Below, piece by piece: positions 20,955 to 35,687 of a stretch of DNA of 64,000 bases. The first letter of the stretch is position 1; each line of letters begins with the position of its first letter. The position numbers and the translations under genes were made by a program. This stretch comes from Rotaria socialis (taxonomy: Eukaryota; Rotifera; Eurotatoria; Philodinida; Philodinidae): NCBI GenBank assembly GCA_905331475.1, contig CAJNYU010000657.1, positions 38,908 through 102,907 on the forward strand, in the 5' to 3' direction. The notes under the pieces are model-generated. The model did no database searches. It saw only the letters and a program-made list of their open reading frames with translations, and was not told the origin of the DNA.

Positions 20955-23900
20955 GCTAGCAGTAACAGAAAAAAAACTTGTCCGAAATTCATTTCTTTCG
21001 ATATCATTTTTATATTAAACAAATTACATTAGAATAGTTCTAACGATCTTTTATTTTGTCGTTTTTTTCTTCTATCAACATATTTCTAGTTGTGATGAAT
21101 GAACTTCTTTGGGTTTTTTTTATTTGAAGTTGGATTTTGGATTTTCGAGTATTATTCATTATCTACTATTCAAGTTTTAATAAATTATTTAGAAAAAACA
21201 ATTCAAATAATTTTTTTTTTGATAATATTGATGTTTTTGTCAATCGTCTATAAATATTCACCTAAACCTTCGCAATGTAAATGTTTTTAAGCTCACAATG
21301 TCATCAAATTTCCTTCAGTTCTATGACATTAATAACTTTCGATAAAGACAAAATTGAGAATTAATTTCAATCAAAAGAAAATGTTTGCTTAATGCTTTGT
21401 ATTTTTAAACAATTTTCTTGAATAGATTCGACATCTTGATGTTTGAATATTCATTATGGAGTCGAGAATTTACATAGCATTTACATACAAGTAAAAATAG
21501 TATTTTCATGATGTATATCCAATTTAAATAGTATACAAAGAGAACGATTTCGACTGGAAGTATGGTACTCATTTGGAAAGATTAACTCTTTATAATTTCA
21601 TTAGTTAAAAATCGTATCATATTTAAAGCTTACTTTATGAAGCTTTAGAGCAACCAAAACAATATCTCGTGTGTCTCTTTAAGACATGATAATAACATAA
21701 TTCAAACTATGTAATAGTTTATGTAGATTTCAGATTTATTGAATTTGTTTGGCAGACAATTTTTCTTTTGTACACAAGTATATGGCAACTGTGAAATTGT
21801 AATTATCTGTGATATTTGAATATACTTGTACTTTATTTCAAATTGATATCATGATCGAAAAGTATTGAGTTATATCTTTTAACAATATATATATATATAT
21901 TCAAATTTCTCATATTACTAACTGCTCAAAATCAATCTGATTTAAGCGTATTCATTTGCATTCGATATTTGTTAACAAGATGTCAAAGTGATTGACTTAG
22001 CTTGTTTAATTCACAGCTTACATTTACAATTATTTTCATGATCATTTGAAACCTTTTTATCAAGTACTTTTTAAATGTACTAAGTTGATGCAATCGTAAT
22101 CACATATATGATCCGAGAAAACTACTAAATTCTAAAATTCAAATGGCTTCTGTTTGAACATATTAAACGAACTAGTGTATTATTTTTTGATTAATCAAAC
22201 AATAGAAACGTTAAAATATTAAGATCTATTTCATGATAAAAAAAGTTCATCATGCATGATATATTAAGAATTCTCTTCTATACTATTAGAAAAGCTTAGG
22301 AATTAGTGTGTGGCATTATTTTTCATTTTAACCGAACATAGTTATTAGTCTCAATCGGATGATTTAGAGCTTTCTATGCATAGGAATGGCAAATCATATT
22401 CGTCAATATATATATGTATATATAAAGCACATAAGTTACCATGTAAAAACTATATCATACGTTCATATTTATTATTTATTTTATACGAATGTTTTACACA
22501 AATAATAATCTATCAATCATCTAATAAGTCGTCTATAAATCATGATTATTATTTAAAAATATTGAAAAATGATGATATAACTATCAAGCATTTGTTTCAT
22601 GTCTACCAAATGGTTGATTTATGCAAAGGATAAATCAAAGATATTTTCGCTGTATTCATATAGTATTTTTGCAGTTTTTGTGCCTAATTTCATTTATGAT
22701 TTTTTAACGAAACCTTAAAGATGGCCTACTAGACACTAATACGGATAGTACCCCAGAGCTAAAAGAGATAATAATTAATTTTCGCAGCCAAAAGGCTGCT
22801 CAGGAAAATAATAGAAATGCATTGTTTCTATACAGTTCTCATATATTTTATACCTATTGAAATGAAAATATTTGAATCAAACTTAAAACACTAATGTATC
22901 ACTCTGTATTCGATACTCAAAAATTAGCTTATTGTCTTTTGATTTTTATTGATCATTATCTTAATAATAAATACTTTGCTGATTACACATAATTCATGTC
23001 TAATTCTGCTTAAGCTAATTTTAATTTCGTTAAGCAATTTTTAATGAATCAAAGCAAATAATTGAACTTCCTTATTGTTTTCTTCTGCTACCAAAATTGG
23101 GCTTCCCATTCTGTGTGTTTAATCTTTAGTTTTGTTCTACTTTTAAAAAAGTTTACATATGTACTTTTCAAGTTTAAAATCACGATGTCTTCGCAAAAAA
23201 AAACGATCGTATATATATTATTTTACGATCACAATCAGGACTCGACTAATTGTTAAGATTAAATAACTGGCTGAACAATCTGATAAACAGTAGCTATATC
23301 TCTCGAACTTACTGTGAAATTAGTAATATCTCCTTTAAAAAATTAATTATTTTTGAATTTCCGATAAACATTTACATGAATATCAAGTAGAAAACATCAA
23401 TATTAGTGAACAACACAAGAACTCCAGTTTCTATACATTCATTTTCAATTGATCCTTTTTCGCTAGTAAAATGAACTAATTACTTAAAATTTTGACTGTG
23501 TAATGTACGGTCAGATTAGTTAAAGTTGAAACTTTTTTAAGTAGAGTGGTGTCGAGAATAATTAAACTCTAGCTAAAAGAAACATTACTAGTTGGACAGG
23601 CCACCTATGAAGTTGGAGGAAAACAGAGAACAAGAATCAAATAATACTAATTAAAAACTTTATTATTTCCTCTAAAGGATTGGCCTTGCGCATTCTATGT
23701 CAGTCAAATACTATTCGATAGACTATTGAATAGATTTACATTTCTATCCTCGCCTTGATACCATTTTTTCTATTGTTCTTCTCAAGTTTTTCCTACTGCT
23801 TCTACGTAATTAATAGAGCCGGTATATGAAAAGAATAGAGACTGCAACCTTGAAACGTGATTAAGTGTCATAAAAGAAATAAAAGGTCAATTATATGAAG

Positions 23901-25476
23901 CAATTAGAAAAAGAAATAAGAGAAATCGAAGAATTTTAAATTTTATTTAATATGTGATATTATACTCGTAATTCAACTAAATATTTTCTCTTTAAAGTAC
24001 TATCATTTCACGTTTCTTCTCTTTCAAATATGAAAGAGAAATTCAATTAGATATATGAATGAGCAGAAAAATGATAAACGTTTTTTTTTGTAATAGAAAA
24101 AGACATCCCGCAGTTTAATTTCTTTTGAAATAATTTTATTCCTGATTAAATCCGTCAGTTAAAATTGACTACAGCTGGTGTTTCTCCTTTTTTGAATTTC
24201 AAATGAGAGGAGTACGTTTTTCTTTCTACTTTTAGTTATTCTTTACAACAGCAATTGATTTTTTTTTTGTTTTCAATGATTATGTACAAAATCAAAATGA
24301 AACAGCATCATAATCGTTAAAAGTCATTTAAGTAGAATATTGAATACCACTCTTGACTCGTTTCATCATATAAATGTGATCAACCTCACTAATCAGAACA
24401 TAGAAACGCATTAAAACATCATTATAACCAACTTAGTGCTCTGTTAAAGAACAGAAATATTTTAATATTGTCTTCAAATGAGAAAATGATGATAGAGTTT
24501 TTCCTTTTATTTTTTTCTCTCAGCAACTACGATTCTAATAGAAAAAATAAATAAATCAGACTCAACAAAAAAAAAAAGGAAAGCATCGAATTCATTCAGC
24601 AAGCACAGCTGACATGAAATAAATCTTTTCAGATTTATTCTTTCTCTGTCTCTCTTTTTTGCTCTGATCTCAAACTAGAAACTTACGTGTCATTTATCAT
24701 CTGGTTAACATCTGTTCTATTATTTGCAGACTTACGATATGCTGACACCTGGGTTGTCACTGAACTGTCTGCCTTTCTCTTTTCTTTCTCAGTTTTCATC
24801 AATAAAATTATAGGTGAATTGTGTCATTTGCCATCCACATTCTTCGATTAGAACTAATCATCCAACCGATTACATGCATTGCTTGGTATCAAAAGTAGTG
24901 TGTTCGTTCTCTAGAGTACTGTCGATTTCGTGAGTAAGTTTTTCAAAAAAGAGTAGAAGATAGAAAGAGAAAAAACGATTATAATGAAGATGAAATAATC
25001 AATTTGAATGGCTACATTTTGTTATGTAGTAACATAGGATTATGAGAAATATTGCATACGAGTAAATAGAACAGAAAGAAATTATCAAGATGTTTAGTGA
25101 TTAATGAGCGAAATAACAACAGCTCGTTATTCATCTCGTAACCTACTGGTTATGCAAGTAATTAGAATAGCGAGTGGAGAAAGGAAAACTCCAGTTTTTT
25201 TTTTTGGAAAGGAGATGAAAGAAATTATTTCTTCAATTGACATGACAGAAAAATCGTATTGCATGCATAGGTAAACTTGCATCAAGTTGGGACTAGAAAC
25301 AATCATAGAATGCTAACTTGCTCAAAGATCAATTGATTGTCTATACGCATTTCGTTTTGAATAGCAATTAACGAAAATCGTGTTGACATATCATTGATTG
25401 AAAGTAGTTCGTCTTTATTTTACAACTAAAAAAAAATACTATTCAAAACAAACAGAACAATATTAAAGCAGGTAAA
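20955..25476. other. Long AT-rich stretch with one coding-like relic
   Basis: Most of this 4.5 kb shows no gene. At 22708-22860 the plus strand has a 50-codon open stretch lacking an ATG, including DGLLDTNTDSTPELKEIIIN and RSQKAAQENNRNALFL before a TGA. It is protein-like but isolated and unrecognised. Short (AT)n runs occur near 21884. The last few hundred bases are the 3' flank of the CFAP92-like gene. Confidence 0.45.
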
Positions 25477-28400
25477 TTATTTTCGGTATTTTCTAAATGC
25501 AACAGTTGTTGTTGAACGGACACGCCGATCTGGAGTACTAGTGAATGATCGTGTGTGTTGTAATGGTGCTGATTGAGCTCCATTTTTTCTAGAAAGAAAA
25601 TCAATGATAATTATTTTGTTACAAAATCAATATTATTCATGCAAATGATAGAACACGACGAAGAAGGACAAAAACGCGTAGAGTGGTTACAATTTCTTTG
25701 TTTTTTTTTTATTGTTTCAATGCCTACTTTTTCTTATGACTTAGTTGAATTCAATTTTACATTCCTAAATTCAATAAATCAATTTCTTTAATTGTTTCTA
25801 TATATTTACACTGAATATAATTTTTTTCTCTATCAAATAATAAAACATACGATAATTTACCTAGCATAATATTTTGGTAGTAGCAATCCTTTTTTTACTG
25901 GTTTATCTTTAAGTATTCCAGTTAAACGATCTAATTGCGTAGCAGATAATCTTCCAGCTGAGGACATTTCTGTTTGAGGGGATCGACGTAAAAACTTCAT
26001 ACGTTCATTGGCAACTATCATTGCTGCTCTTGAAGATGGTGATAAAAGTCTATTTTTGTCATTGGGTGAGTGCCAATGAGCAGAAACCTGTTGAGTTACT
26101 GGCATTGCACGTGTCCATCGATCAAAATCATCCTTACGACTAATCCACTTAAATGGTTCCCGTGTGCCACTAGGTGATTGACGATTATATGAATTTCGTT
26201 CATACCATTCGTCAGGTGGCTGAAAAGTAGGCTTTATAAATAAAATTTATTTAATATATTTAATCTACTTTAGAAAGTTCATCAAGCCGAGCTTGATCTG
26301 GTAGTTTTGGATGAATATTAGATTGACGACTCGAACGAGGACCTGGATGATGGAGCCAGTCTGACATTGTTCTATCAGCTGGTTTATCTTTTGTTATTAA
26401 ACTTAAGTCTGATGGTGAACGAAGCGTTTGAAGATAATCAAGAGGTGTTTCACAATTGGAATATGGAGAAAATGTACCAGATTGATATTCGGGATGAAAT
26501 GAGCATGATGATGAACTATGATTCTATTAGTAGAAAATAAATTATTGAAATTGACATAAATTGAGTATATTTCATCGAACCTTTTTAAGATAGGCTCGCA
26601 TTTGTTCAAGTGCATTTTCAGTTGCATTTAGTCGTTGTGAACTGTATGGATAAATTGGACCCGATGTTACAAATACAATACTATCGTCATCTTTCTGATT
26701 TTCTCTAAATAAGATTAAAAATAAAAAGCTGTATATAAATATTAGATATTTGCCAATGAAACGTATCAAGTATCAGTCATGTTGATACATAAAAAGAAAA
26801 CGTGAAGGTCTACATTTACGATTTTGCATAGCCTAGACAAGAATATTTTTATTAATTCTTCTGATTTTCTCTTTTTCATATAGTACAACACTTCAGAAGA
26901 GAATACAATTACTTTTTTAACTATTAACAAAATCATCGAGAAGTGATGATTACTCATAAAATAATTCATTAGATGATTTCTAGTCGATAAGTAAAATTGA
27001 TCCATTAGTCATCTAAAATATGTAACATTTCGACGGCAAAAAGATTTCATTTTTTTTTATTGACTAAAACTTTACGAGAGATTCTTAGAAGAAAATAACT
27101 AAATTATTTCTCGAAGCTTTTCTTTTGTTTTTACTTGATCGGTTTTAGAGAAACAAAACTACTTTTTCTAGATATGATTTTAGGATTAATGGTTGCAATC
27201 GAATGACCTTATTTGATAATAAAATAGACGCCAGATGAGTTTTTTTTTAAATTTAATTCATACTTGTTTCTTAAACTAGCAAGTCGAATCCGTTCGATAT
27301 TCTTTTCTAAAAAGTTAATATCTGGCCGTATGATTTCTTCGGGTGATGGTACTGGCTCTTGTTTTGGTGGATTATTTGAATCACTACTATCGATTATGTG
27401 TTTATTTCGTTTTTCACGGGTTGTTGATGCTGATGGTGATCGATCATCACTTGAAAATACTAAAAGCAAAGCAAAAACAATTAAAAAGAATTTTTTTTCA
27501 TTTTTTTTACAAATAATTTCTTTTTCTGTCAATGGTACACCAAAATCACGACTTAATGATGTTATCATCTCTATTGTTGGAAATAAATTATATCGAGCTG
27601 ATGAACTTAATTTATGTACAAGAACAAGCTACAATAAAAGAGTTTGATTGAATATGAATTGTTTCCAAAAAAAGAAACAATGAACGAACTTGATGCAGTT
27701 TGTCAAGTGCTTCGAATGTTTCTTTAGCTAGAAAATCTCGAACAAAGATTAATGGTTGAGAAACAATATCACGTAAACTTCGACATAATTTAATATGTGT
27801 TAAATCTAAACCTAATTTCACATAGAGACGTTCATTAAAACGTATTGAAGAATCATAAAGAATTTCAACGTCTAAAGAAACCAGCGAATCAAATTAAAAA
27901 ACAAAATAAAAAGAATCAATATTCATTTACTTTTTCCTTGTGGTCTAGGTAATTGTTTATAGAGTACATCAATAGCATGTTCTTTTTGACCCTCAAGTAT
28001 AAACAAATGTTGTTCCTCATCAAATAGATGAAATCCAGTAATTATATTTAATTTGTGACTTGTTTGCTGAGCTCTTGAAGAAGAAAAAATCATTTTTTTA
28101 ATTTTCTTTATAGACTAAATGAATAAAAAACATTTTACTCAGTTAATTTATATGTTGAAAGAGCAGCGACTTGAATATGTGCTGGATGTTTATCAAAGCC
28201 AAGTGCACTTGCATTGATTGTGCGAATACAAGTTTCAAGTGAAGTTAAAAATTTTGAATTATCATAGGAAAATACATAAACTATTCGAGTAAACGGTGAA
28301 ATCTTAACGTAAACAAAGAAAAAAATAATATTTAGATAAAAATTTATTTCGTTTTTTTCAGAAGAAAACTTTTACTATGCATGCTGTTGACAATTGTCGA

Positions 28401-31400
28401 GTATCTAACGATGGTTGTTTAACAGGCGGGACAAGAGATTTTGCTAATTTCACAAGAATTTTCATTTGAGTACCACTTGAAAGAAAATCACCTTGTTGTA
28501 TACGCATATTCTCCTGTGAAAATGTACGTTTTGCACTCATGGCACGCCCTAAAATTATTTATTTTCTATTTGATTAAATTTCGGTCGAAACTGAAATTCT
28601 TCCAGTACCTGATTCAGGTGCGCGACATGGAACAACTGGAATATAATATTCAAGTGATGTTTGTCCAAGCCAAAGTTCTGATAAATCTAATTTAATACAT
28701 CCATGTGGGTGCCAATCAATATTTTTGTTTGATTTGAGTAGATTTGTTTTACCTATTTAGTAGAAAAAATGAGTATGAAAAAGTAATAAAACAAAAGTTT
28801 TATTTCACAATTACCAGAAACTCTTCCAATGACTTCATCAGTATTTTCTGAACCAAATACACTACCGATGCATCGTCGACTACTTTCACGTTCATCTCGA
28901 TCATGAATTTCAATATTAACAATAGGAGAATTACGAAATTCTCTCATTATATGATCATTGACTGAGTCTTGAAAATGAAACAATAAACAATCATTTGTAA
29001 ATACAAAGATTATTCGTACTTGTTAAATATAAATTTAAATCATTCCAATAAATATGACGGGCTTGTACCTTTTTACTGGTTCGATGAACTGGCTGATCAA
29101 ATATTTGATAGGAACAGTGAACTGGTTCACATCTTTTTTTTTATAAAAATCGTACAATAAAAACGTTTTTTGTACGTAAGAACAAAAAAGCGTTAGAACC
29201 TTTGTTTTAAATCAAAATATGATATAGGTGTTGATGGCATATTTTCTACATCACATATTGTTATTGAAAGTGGATTGAATTCGTTTGCAAGTGTGTCCTT
29301 CATTAATTCATAATCTTCAATTTTAATACTAACTAAGCAATCTTGAATACTTTTCGGTAATATTAAGTCATCATTAAGACGAGATGTAATCATTTTAAAT
29401 CCTTAAAAGTTAAAAATATCAAGTGTATTCTATTGACGATAGTGATATGTTGAAGGTTTTTATTCATAAACGAATCTTGAATAGTTAGCTACTGCACATG
29501 TTCAAGTATTTTAATGGACTTTCAAAAGGAAGCATGACCTTCGAAAAATGTTCAAAAAATTCTACTTTATTTAAGTGGACATTTCTAAATGTTTGAATTT
29601 GGAACAAATTAGACGAATATTTATGTCGAATTTTAAAGGAATCTTCCGGAATTCATTTAATTTAGATCTAACGAGATCTCTTGTGTGATGCTAAATAATC
29701 AGAAATATACATAGAATTCTATTGCTTACAGTTGTGTAAGATCGTTCTTTTGGTCAATTATAATTCTTTGACAGAGAGCATCTACCGAAGGTGTCAATGA
29801 AAACAACGATTCTTTATGAATGAAATAGAATTGAAGTTTTCATCGTTGTATCCTGATTCAACACTAAATTACATCGATTTGATAAGTTTGAATTTTGAAT
29901 TTTAATACTCAATATTTCATTTCAAAAGATTTCAAAAATTCTCATAACACTATGATGTTATTTCATATTTGGAAACTTTAATATCGATTTAGATTCGGGT
30001 ATTTACTAATGAATTGTAATCATGGTTTTCATTGTAGATTTCTTTTAATATCAAACAGTAATCATAATAACATTTTTATTTCTTCTTATTATTACTCATT
30101 AGAGTATAGAGTGCATATAGGCTATTAGAAAAATAATAAGAAATCTTTCTTAAGTGCTGCTATTGTAAAGTAAATAGAAAGCGTCGTCTGAAATCTTGAG
30201 AATTATTTTGAAATGCGACTTCATCAAATCTGCATGCATAAATAATCTTGAAAGTGTTTTCATACCTGCAAATATTAACTTGCTTGGAATGTGTATTTGA
30301 GCAGTTCCTTTCTCTTTTTTTTCATCCTGATGTTTATGTGATCTTGTGCCTACTATAATTCATTTAAATACATCATCAAAACAAAAAAAACGACAATAAA
30401 CCTTTCTTTTGCTTTATATTATCGTTTGATTTTGCTTCGTTTTCATCTGGACTACTTTTCACAATAATAGAATTTTCATTTTCGGTTGGAGTCGATATTG
30501 GCCCTTCAATAGGTGTGCTGCTTTCTTTACTTAAACATAGAAAAAAAAAAGAAAGAATAGAATAATAAATAATAGAAAGGTAAGAGTCGATTTTCAGTGA
30601 AAAGAAATAGAAATTTACAAAAATATATAAATCAATCTACACATAATAAATTCCCATCGAATTAAACAATCTACAGGAAAAACTACGGGACGACTATAAA
30701 ACATACATACCACTACGAGAATAAAAAGAAAGTCCTGAAATATGTTCCTGATGATTCGGAAGGAAAACAAAATGTTGTATTTATAGAAATAAAACTTACA
30801 CTGAATTATCGCTAGATTTTTCTTGTAATACATTCGGTACTGATGGTGTTGCTAGTCGAGGATTCTCTGTATCATCAACTGAAATTAAATAGTAGAAAAT
30901 ACAAAAGACAATCTAATATCAACTAAACAAACTTTTCTTTTGTAGAAATGGTGTGGGTGGTGGAATAATTATGGGTAATTTTCGATGTAATTTATATAGC
31001 ATGGGTTTAGCCACCCATTTATCTGCAAAATTTTGTGCCATACTTTGTACTATATGTTTTGGAGAATTGTCTTGATCACCATCTAGATTTTATAATTGAA
31101 AAGGAACCAAATCAAAGTACTTTCTTAAGATTTAGTTGTTGCCTTTTACTTTTATTCGTTGCTGTTAAAGTCTGAAAAGCTCGTCCGATGCGTGGCTTAT
31201 CTAGTTTTGTACGTACATTGCAGTATTCTTTACCATCCCATATTTTAACAAAAATTTTATGTGATAATAATGCTAATAAACGTTCACGACTTAAATCGAC
31301 TTTATGACTATTTAAAGTCATAAATAATTTAGATTTCAAACGAAAACAAAACATTAGACTTACACATGATTCCAAACTATCCAAACATTTTCATTTTCAT

Positions 31401-32114
31401 CTTCCCATGTTAATACAACTCGACTATCCTGATTATCTGGATAGATTTTTGCAGCTGTTCGAAATACAACAATATCAAATGCAACATTTGGTTCCCCAGG
31501 TATCAATGAATATTCAACACGATAATATGCCTATTTTTATTTTAATTAAACTGTAAATAATGAAAAGTAGTTTTAACGTCATTTTGTTACTTGAGGTTTC
31601 GATGCTTCAGAGGCTCGTCCATTGTAATAAGTATTAATTGGCGGTGATTGTGATTCATTTGATACTTGGGAGTCTAAACATTAATTTTAAATATTGAATA
31701 AATTTAAAAATAGGAAAATATCAAATTAAAATCAGTGAATAACAACGTGTAATAATATAGAACATCTATTGCAAAGTGAAATCTAAAAATAATGAGCACG
31801 CATGTAAAAACCTTTATCATCTTGAACGACGACGAGACACAAGGCTAATAGAGAACTGATACCATAAAATAGTGTTAGAGAAGATATAATTTATCATCGT
31901 GTAGAGACTATATCAGATGTTTATTGAATGTGTACAAGTTTGAATTGAACTTACCGGCAGGTACAGCTAAAGCTATAGTAAATCGAATTCTAACATGATT
32001 GGTATTGGAACACGAAGGTTCAGTAGTAAATTTGTTTATGGATACATTTGAAATAAGAGGTTTTTGAAAATCACTTGATAATGATGATGCTTCTTCAATG
32101 ACTGATAAATTCAT
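25477..32114 (-). CDS. CFAP92: CFAP92-like (KIAA1257) cilia/flagella protein, 1159 aa, 23 exons
   Basis: Exons in coding order: 32114-31955, 31844-31812, 31673-31591, 31530-31364, 31307-31150, 31082-30933, 30878-30800, 30529-30402, 30349-30266, 29401-29200, 29132-29020, 28967-28815, 28752-28609, 28548-28376, 28302-28139, 28073-27931, 27871-27690, 27628-27511, 27459-27264, 26704-26581, 26523-26269, 26219-25861, 25588-25477. All junctions keep phase and the sum is 3480 nt. The N-terminal part has VEYSLIPGEPNVAFDIVVF and a following KIWDGKEYC region like DUF4550 of KIAA1257. The middle has a C2-like segment (CEPVHCSYQIFDQPVH, then IVNIEIHDRDERE). The C-terminal half contains ITGFHLFDEEQHLFILEG and LFPTIEMITSLSRDFGVPLT. 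The last 240 residues are basic and Ser/Pro-rich. The likely role is in motile cilia. Family assignment is from memory; the gene model itself is very secure. Confidence 0.85.
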
Positions 32115-32939
32115 ATCAATGAATCGGAAAGTTGTATTGAATTCGATTATGTTAATAAAATTAATCTATTTATTCTAACCAAACTACAAGTTATTTTATT
32201 GAATTTCAAGTTTTTTTTTCTTTAATAAAATAACATCTGTCAAACATACAAAAGAAAAAAAAATATTGATCCGCATTCTTCAAACTGCATATTGTTACCA
32301 TAGTGTTGTCCTCTTTACCAATTCACACATACTCACATCTATATACAGAAAAAAAAATGAATAGACAAAAAAAATAGTGGTCGCTTTGTTCACTGGCGAA
32401 ATAAAAATAAAAAAACTTTCGTTTGACTTCATCAGCACATCGCTGGATGATTATTCTAAAAGAAAAAAGTCGATTGGGTGCAATGTATTTTTTTCTCTTT
32501 AGTATGTCTTATGGTATAAGATTTCCAACAAAATCACAACTGTTGTCTTTCATTCGAGTAATTGTAGTCAAAACAACAAACTGCATTAGCTAGAAATAAA
32601 AAAAGAGACGAATCGTGCTGCACGCCCTTTTCTCTTTCACTGTGTTTTTCTTTCGTTTCTTTTCATGAATCTCATTTTGAAAACAAATGATGCTGATTTT
32701 ACGTATTACATTAAATTATTTCTCTTCGGTTTTTCATCTTTTCATTAGTTTGAGTAGAATATGCGCACGTTAGTCAACAACACCATTCATCACATTAAAT
32801 AAATATATGCTCAGTCGCAAAATACAACAACAAGCATACGATTTACTTCTTTTATTTCTTGCATATTAACTTGAATAGAAGACATTTCGCTAGGTAGTTT
32901 AACACGAGAAAGTTTTCATTAGTTCAATTGTAGATAGCA
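32115..32939. promoter_or_regulatory. Divergent intergenic region between CFAP92-like gene and Rho copy 1
   Basis: The 825 bp separate two head-to-head coding starts and must hold both 5' regions. A probable acceptor (TCAATTGTAG) sits 6 nt before the Rho ATG, so part is 5' UTR intron or an outron. No specific promoter element is recognisable. Confidence 0.4.
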
Positions 32940-33589
32940 ATGAATAAAAATGGAAATGTGCGAAAAAGCAGAAAATTAGTTATTGTAGGAGACGGCATGT
33001 GTGGTAAAACATGTCTTTTATTTGCATTTAAAGATGATCGATTCATTCCAACTCATGATGCTACTATCTTTGATACATATGTTGCCGACATTCAAGTCGA
33101 TGGAAAAACTGTGAGTATATACACATAGACAAGTAGTATATGAAAATGAAATATTACTTCCATTAGATTGACTTGGCTCTATTTGATACAGCTGGCCAAG
33201 AAGATTTCGATCGTCTTCGTCCACTTTCGTATCCTGATACGAGTGTTATATTGATATGTTTTAGTGTTGATTGTCCTGTATCAGCAACCAGCGTCATTGA
33301 AAAATGGATGCCTGAAGTACGACATTTTTGTGGACAATGCCCGGTAATATTAGTTGCTTGTAAAAAAGATTTGAGAACAAATACTGAAACAGTTGAAAAA
33401 TTAAAATTAGATGGAGAAAAACCGGTGTCAACTGATGTTGGTCAACAAATAGCTTCGCAAATCAAGGCTGATGCTTATATGGAATGTTCAGCTAAAACTC
33501 GTGATGGTGTACAAGAATTATTTGTATATGCTGCTCGTTTATCACTTAAAGGTAGATCTAAAAAGAAACACTTATGTAATTTATTTTAA
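32940..33589 (+). CDS. Rho-family small GTPase, copy 1 (197 aa)
   Basis: Exons 32940-33110 and 33167-33589 flank a 56-bp GTGAGT...TTAG intron after codon 57. It is a membrane-associated GTP switch of the Rho type. The P-loop is GDGMCGKT, where RhoA has GDGACGKT. Switch I keeps the Thr ([16 protein letters not shown]), G3 and switch II are [19 protein letters not shown] with the catalytic Gln, and G5 is ECSAKT. G4 is CKKD instead of NKKD (Rho) or TKLD (Rac). A Rho insert helix is present. The tail [12 protein letters not shown] is polybasic plus a CaaX box, whose final Phe favours geranylgeranylation. It heads a same-strand array of related copies. Confidence 0.92.
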
Positions 33590-35687
33590 ATCAAAATTTT
33601 ATTTTTTATATTGATATTTTTTGTATTTATCTCATTTTTACCTTACACTCGTTTTTTTTAATATTCTTTTTGTATGAATCATTGTATTTTAATCTTGGTT
33701 CTCTTTTAACGATAAAAGAAAACAATGAAATTGACAAAATTTAAGAATGCATTGGTTCTATGAATTACTTTTTATCATAAAAACATATATATATATATAT
33801 ATATATATAAGTGTACATTGTATATAAAATATTCTGCGTTACTGTCTTCGTATATTTTCATGGGAATTAATTTGTGAGTATTTGCATGAAGAATGAAACG
33901 TGTGGAGGCGATAGTGATATAAAGAATGATTTTATATTTTTATCTCTTTGTCAATATAAGAAGAAGAAAAAAGATAGCTGGAACGTAAATTTCATTGAAA
34001 GGACTTGATTATAGCTAGTATAATATGATTATTCGATTGAGGTAAATCAATTTTCAGATAAAAGATACAATACTCTTGATCGTATGACTAACTGCACACG
34101 GTTGATTGTAGGGGAAAAAAGGGTAAAATGAAAATTCATCAGAGCGTATGATAGTTTAATTAGCAAGCAACTACGCAGCTTATGACATCTGTCATAATCG
34201 CTCGGTTTTATTATAGAAGATTCATTTGTCATTTTTATGTATTCATATTCAGTAATAAACGCCACATGTACGGCATGCAAAAATACTATTCAAATTCTAG
34301 GAGTCGATGCATATTTGAGAAACCTTCTAAACCGATAGTATTAAGCAGTATTAAATATTATTAATAATATTGATTCAATCTGGAAACTAAGAAACTTGAA
34401 AAAGAAAAATTACAAATTATTCATTTCATATATTTTCCTCCGATGATTGCATTCGCATATTATAAATAGAGAGTATATTCATCATCGTTAATGCCGGTTT
34501 GGTGTAAGTTATTGTAATTTATCTAGTATCTTTATTTATATCATGATGATTCTCTTGATTATAAACATGAATTAAAACGATCATAGTCATCAAATATCAG
34601 AACATGTATAGAATTCAAGGAATTAACTATACAATCAAATTAAGAGTCAGTCATCCCTTGTTCTTATGTAAACTGAGTAGAGATAAATGTTACTACTAGA
34701 CCATAACGAAGTTTCCTAGTACTGTATAAAAGCGTGATCATCAAGTGAAAAAGAATGATTTATGTCAAGTAAGTTAGTGAAAAAAATCTTTTCAATTACC
34801 TACTTCTCCCATCATGTAAAGCAATTGGCTGGAGTCTAGCTAGTGATTTTAGCAGCCGATTGAGTTTACTATCTCTTATCTTATCAGTCGAAATTCTATA
34901 GATGAGTTACAATGAAAAAATAGTTCGAAAAAGAAAATCAGATGAATTAGTTGTTCAGCTCCAAGAGATTTGTGATCAATCCTTTCAAAATTAAAAATTC
35001 CAAAAAAATCGGTAAATTTCGTTTCCTTACTATTTTATCGATCCTTTGAAATCTAGTAAAGGATGCTCATGAGAAAATAGAATAGCTGCGACAAAGTTGT
35101 ATTACAACTGAAAAGTACTGTCATTCTGTCTTTTTTTGTTGTTGCATCTTACTGCTATTGTTTAGTTCTAAAAGCTTGATGCAGAATGCTTTAGATAGGA
35201 AACTTTAGTGGCGTTTAATATGCATCATTGAGTTTTCACTAATTGCTTCACATTATGGGCAAAAACAATAAAAAAAAACGTGGTTTCACACTACTTTACT
35301 CAAGTATATATATAAATGAAGAATAGATATTGTCTGTCATTGAGATATAAGATAATGATGTAATGAAAAATATTTTGTCGAACCACAGAAGACACACGAA
35401 AATATGATCTCTTCATCTCCACGGTGTCGTTTATTTTCTTTCTGTGCGACTATTTGCACTTTCACGGAGAAAATTGTTTACGAAAACAAAAAATAATGAA
35501 AACGTATGAAAGAAAATAACATGGTGTCCTTTTTTTTGAAGTATTCTGCATTACTATCATCTATTGTTCTTTCTTTCTTTCTTTTTTTCTACAGGCAAGA
35601 GACATTGTTTATGCTATAAGCACTGCACATTATGGAAAATAACAGATTTTAGAAAATAACTTTTTGACTATTTATTTTTATTTTCAG
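33590..35687. other. Intergenic DNA between Rho copies 1 and 2
   Basis: It is AT-rich. It contains an (AT)12 microsatellite at about 33785-33809 and pyrimidine runs near 35565-35590, which precede the acceptor in front of copy 2. No further Rho relic was seen. Confidence 0.5.
33785..33809. repeat. (AT)n microsatellite
   Basis: An uninterrupted run of about 12 AT units. Shorter runs occur at 19205-19222, 19838-19854 and 40917-40932. Confidence 0.9.
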
